Below are positions 61,574-64,000 of a stretch of DNA of 64,000 nucleotides, piece by piece. The first letter of the stretch is position 1. Every line of letters begins with the position of its first letter. Origin of the DNA: Aquincola agrisoli (GTDB taxonomy: Bacteria; Pseudomonadota; Gammaproteobacteria; Burkholderiales; Burkholderiaceae_C); contig NZ_JAZIBG010000028.1 of assembly GCF_036621135.1 (NCBI RefSeq), forward strand, positions 434,001 to 498,000, in the 5' to 3' direction. The translations under genes and the position numbers were made by a program. Below the pieces are notes generated by a model. The model had not been told where the DNA came from. It did not search any database and saw only the letters and a program-made list of their open reading frames with translations.

Positions 61574-62994
61574 ATGCGCTCGCCCCGCTTCACCCTGCGC
61601 CAGGCCGCCCTGGCGGCCGCGATGCTCGCCGGCATCGGCGCCGCCCCGGCCCATGCGGCCAACACGCTCGTCGGCTTCGCCCAGCTGGCGGCGGACACCT
61701 TCTCACCGGGGCCGACGTCCGGCCAGTTCCAGAGCCCCGCCAACGGCGTAACGCCGCCTTACGTCGGCCTCCAGCCAGTACAGGGCTTCTCCGCCGTGCT
61801 GGCCGGCCCCACCGCGGGCACGTTCTACGTGATGCCCGACAACGGCTTCGGCAACAAGACCAACTCGGTCGACGCGCTGCTGCGCATGTACGCCGTGGCG
61901 CCCGACTTCCGCACCGCCACCGGCGGCAGCGGCCTGGTGCGTGCCGCCGACTACGGCACCGGTGCCGTGCGCAACAGCTTCGACAGCAGCACGCACATCA
62001 CGCTGCTCGACCCCGACGGCAAGCTGGGCTTCCCCATCGTCGCCTCGGGCACCGCCTACCCCTACGGCGGCAGCGGCGCCGGTTCGGCGGGCATCCCGGT
62101 CGACCCGAACATCCGCAACGGCCGGCTGCTGACCGGCGGCGACCTGGACATCGAGTCGGTGCGCCGCGACAAGAACGGCAACCTCTGGTTCGGCGAGGAG
62201 TTCGGGCCCTTCCTCGTCAAGACCGACGCCACCGGCAAGGTGCTGAAGCACGAGGTGGCCTTGCCCAACTCGCTGGGCATCGGCGGCAACCCGCTGGTGC
62301 AATCGCCTCAGAACCCTACCTCCCGGGCGGCGCCGGCCACAACCTGCGCGGCTCCAACGGCTTCGAGGGCATGGCCATCAACCCGGCCGGCGACAAGCTT
62401 TACACGCTGCTCGAAGGCCCGCTGATCCCCGACGCCGACCAGAAGCGGCTGATCATCAACGAGTTCAGCATCGACACCGAGCGCTACACCGGCAGGACCT
62501 TCGGCTACCAGCTCGATCCGTTGGGCACCAACATCGGCGACATGACGGCCATCAACGACCACGAGTTCCTCGTGATCGAGCGCAACGGCCTGCAGGACGC
62601 CGCCAACCCCGGCATCTTCAAGAAGGTCTTCAAGATCGACCTGAGCAAGGTCGACGCGAACGGCTTCGCGGAGAAGACGCTGGTCGTCGACCTGATGGAC
62701 ATCGCCGACCCGGACGACCTGAACGGCGACGGCAAGACGAAGTTCGACTTTCCCTTCGTCACCATCGAGGACGTGCTGATCCTCGACACCAACACCCTCC
62801 TGGTGATCAACGACAACAACTACCCCGGCAACGGCGGACGCAACCTGGCCGGGCCCGATGCGACGGAGTTCATCCAGATCCGGCTGGACACGCCCCTCGA
62901 CGTGTCGCCGGTGCCGGAGCCCGGCACCTACGCACTGATGCTCGCGGGCCTGGCCGGCATGGGCCTGGTGGCACGCCGCCGCGGCACGCGCTGA
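61574..62994 (+). pseudogene. Esterase-like phytase-family PEP-CTERM protein, interrupted by one frameshift
   Basis: A signal peptide (ending AHAA near residue 29) leads into an esterase-like-activity-of-phytase domain (VQGFSAVLAGPTAGTFYVM; GDLDIESVRRDKNGNLWFG; EFGPFLV). At CCC 62314-62316 the frame breaks: frame 2 runs on into noise and stops at 62425, while frame 1 continues with YLPGGAGHNLRGSNGFEGMA to a PEP-CTERM tail (VPEPGTYAL, GLAGMGLVARRR) and stop at 62994. Adding one C to the CCC run restores a normal protein of about 473 residues. Either a sequencing error in a C run or a real loss. GGAGG at 61563-61567 supports ATG 61574. Confidence 0.85.
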
Positions 62995-63019
62995 GCCTTG
63001 CCGCCGGCCATCGGGCACC

Positions 63020-63059
63020 CTCCAGAATATGGTGTAAATTGTTTATACCAATTCTGGAG
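63020..63059. promoter_or_regulatory. 40-nt imperfect palindrome covering the ribosome binding site
   Basis: CTCCAGAAT (63020-63028) pairs with ATTCTGGAG (63051-63059); inside, TGGT pairs with ACCA and TAAA with TTTA around a TTG centre, with one extra A at 63029. The AT-rich core contrasts with the GC-rich window. GGAG at 63056-63059, the ribosome binding site of the next gene, is inside the right arm. It could be a protein operator, an RNA hairpin that hides the site, or both. Confidence 0.7.
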
Positions 63060-63067
63060 ATTGCCCG

Positions 63068-63559
63068 ATGAGCTTCACCCCCGACGCGGCCGCGCCCGCC
63101 ACCTCTTCCGTCGACGCGCCCGCTGCGGCAGCCGCCCCCGCGGCATCCGCGGCCCCCGCCGCAACGGCGGCGGCAAAGGGCAAGCGGCCTGCGCCACGCG
63201 CGGCCGCCCCTGCGGGCAAGGCGCCGAAGGCCACGGCAAAGGCCGTCGCGCCAAAAGCCAAGGCGAAGGACAAGCCCAAGGCACCCAAGACCGCGCCCGT
63301 CCCTGCGCCGACGGCCGCCGCGGCCGCCCCCAAGGGCAAGGAGAAGCTGGTCCGAGACAGCTTCACGATGCCGCGAGCCGACTTCGACCTGATCGACCTG
63401 TTGAAGGAACGTGCGCTGGGCTTCAAGCACCCGGCCAAGAAGAGCGAACTGCTGCGCGCCGGCCTGCAGGCGCTGGCCGCGCTGGACGACGCGGCGCTGC
63501 AGGCCCGGTTGTCCGGGCTGACCGCGCTGAAGGCCGGCCGGCCGAAGAAGCAGGGCTGA
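63068..63559 (+). CDS. Basic Ala/Lys/Pro-rich protein with C-terminal helical domain
   Basis: 163 residues. The first 95 are an Ala/Pro/Lys-rich, histone H1/AlgP-like disordered stretch that could bind DNA. The C-terminal 65 residues form a compact domain (VRDSFTMPRADFDLIDLL, KHPAKKSELLRAGLQAL) of ribbon-helix-helix appearance: one strand with alternating residues, then two helices. This suggests a DNA-binding protein, possibly controlling itself through the adjacent palindrome. Start ATG 63068 is 8 bases after GGAG. Confidence 0.75.
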   Translation: MSFTPDAAAPATSSVDAPAAAAAPAASAAPAATAAAKGKRPAPRAAAPAGKAPKATAKAVAPKAKAKDKPKAPKTAPVPAPTAAAAAPKGKEKLVRDSFTMPRADFDLIDLLKERALGFKHPAKKSELLRAGLQALAALDDAALQARLSGLTALKAGRPKKQG

Positions 63560-63568
63560 CCGCCGCGC

Positions 63569-64000
63569 ATGCCCGCATCCACCCCAGCCCATGCGGGCAC
63601 CTACGGGGCCGACGAATCCGGCCTCATCTGCGGCTACGTGCTGGGCCCCGGGCGTGGCGCCCGGGCACTGGTGTCCGCCGCGGCGGCCGAATGGCTCGCC
63701 GTGCGCCGGCAGGCCGCGCCTGCAGGCAACGACGGCGGCTTCCTGTGGCTGCACTTCAACCTGGCGCACACGGGATCCCAGCCCTGGCTCGAGCGCTTCG
63801 CGGGCCTGCCCGGCGACTTCTTCGACGCGCTGAAGGAAGACCTGCACTCCACGCGCATCGAGCGCACCGACCACCACTCGCTGATCGCGGTGGTCAACGA
63901 CGTCCACTTCGCGTTTTCGTTCGAGCCGTCGGAGATCTCGACGCTGTGGATCCACGTCGACCGCGACCTCGTCGTCACCGCCCGCCGACAGGCGCTGCGC
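63569..64000 (+). CDS. CorA/ZntB-like metal transporter, N-terminal part (cut by window end)
   Basis: 144 codons are visible with no stop before the end. The segments YGADESGLICGYVLGPG, FLWLHFNLAH, DFFDALKED and STLWIHVDRDLVVTARR match the cytosolic N-terminal domain of CorA-family divalent-cation transporters of the ZntB type; the two C-terminal membrane helices and GMN motif should lie beyond the window. The ATG is 9 bases after the previous stop. A 9-bp inverted repeat (63570-63578 / 63591-63599) covers the start. Confidence 0.82.
   Translation, partial: MPASTPAHAGTYGADESGLICGYVLGPGRGARALVSAAAAEWLAVRRQAAPAGNDGGFLWLHFNLAHTGSQPWLERFAGLPGDFFDALKEDLHSTRIERTDHHSLIAVVNDVHFAFSFEPSEISTLWIHVDRDLVVTARRQALR

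Noticed and set aside
63570..63599. 9-bp inverted repeat around the start of the CorA-like gene
   Set aside because: It is mostly made of coding bases with a 12-base loop, short and GC-rich; chance is a fair explanation, so it is only mentioned under the gene.
1..64000. tRNAs, rRNAs, insertion sequences, integrases, phage genes and CRISPR arrays
   Set aside because: Looked for and not found by eye: no tRNA-like T-loop/anticodon arrangement, no transposase motif, no regularly spaced direct repeats.

Overview
The window is a very GC-rich bacterial chromosome segment with tightly packed genes, frequent 1-4 bp gene overlaps, and no tRNAs, insertion sequences, integrases, prophage genes or CRISPR arrays that I could find. 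Gene content points to a betaproteobacterium of the order Burkholderiales (Rubrivivax/Caldimonas/Leptothrix-like). The clues are PEP-CTERM surface proteins, a polyhydroxyalkanoate-granule-region protein, a gltIJKL cassette with a HypT-like LysR regulator, an RNase P RNA of bacterial type A, and a cyanophycin locus with two synthetase paralogues. The genus is an inference; the order is fairly secure.

Layout. 1-3.5 kb: a BCCT-type osmolyte transporter, pncB (NAD salvage) and an acyl-CoA-binding protein. 3.5-7 kb, minus strand: a PHA-system protein, a lipoprotein aminopeptidase and a molybdopterin oxidoreductase. 7-10 kb: an M20 amidohydrolase, a DUF2817 metallopeptidase-like protein and a VOC protein. 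10-14.7 kb, minus strand: a drug-efflux MFS, a cytosolic hybrid histidine kinase, an ornithine cyclodeaminase homologue and two unknowns. 14.7-15.03 kb: rnpB. 15-18 kb: cysK translationally coupled to a membrane-anchored pseudokinase, whose 3' end overlaps convergent pyrC. 19-23.3 kb: glutamate/aspartate ABC transporter and its LysR neighbour. 23.5-30.8 kb: a PEP-CTERM protein, a transglutaminase-like protein, a NUDIX-MBL fusion, DUF72, AMP nucleosidase and an unknown pair with a beta-barrel-like exported member. 31-35.2 kb: an EF-G paralogue, purT and an aldo/keto reductase. 35.3-36.7 kb: an HTH protein followed by a run of tiny ORFs with good ribosome binding sites, one with its own apparent promoter and terminator. 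36.8-43.2 kb: HDOD, Lrp/hpd divergent pair, lipase-like hydrolase, fadD coupled to an MBL hydrolase. 43.3-53.7 kb: housekeeping genes (dtd-tyrS, M23 peptidase-anmK, erpA, rplM-rpsI, GNAT, DUF2726, srkA, htpG). 53.8-61.5 kb: cyanophycin locus. 61.6-64 kb: a frameshifted PEP-CTERM esterase-like gene, a basic helical protein behind a striking palindrome, and the start of a CorA-like transporter.

The most coherent specialised module is the cyanophycin locus. cphA' and cphA run one way; an ABC exporter-type protein with an extra N-terminal domain and a DUF1854 protein run the other way from a shared 150-bp promoter region. CphA keeps both ATP sites. CphA' keeps the ATP-grasp site but has lost the P-loop lysine of the Mur-ligase-like half. 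The most unexplained parts are the small-ORF cluster at 35.9-36.7 kb, the cysK-linked pseudokinase and the 40-nt palindrome at 63.02 kb.
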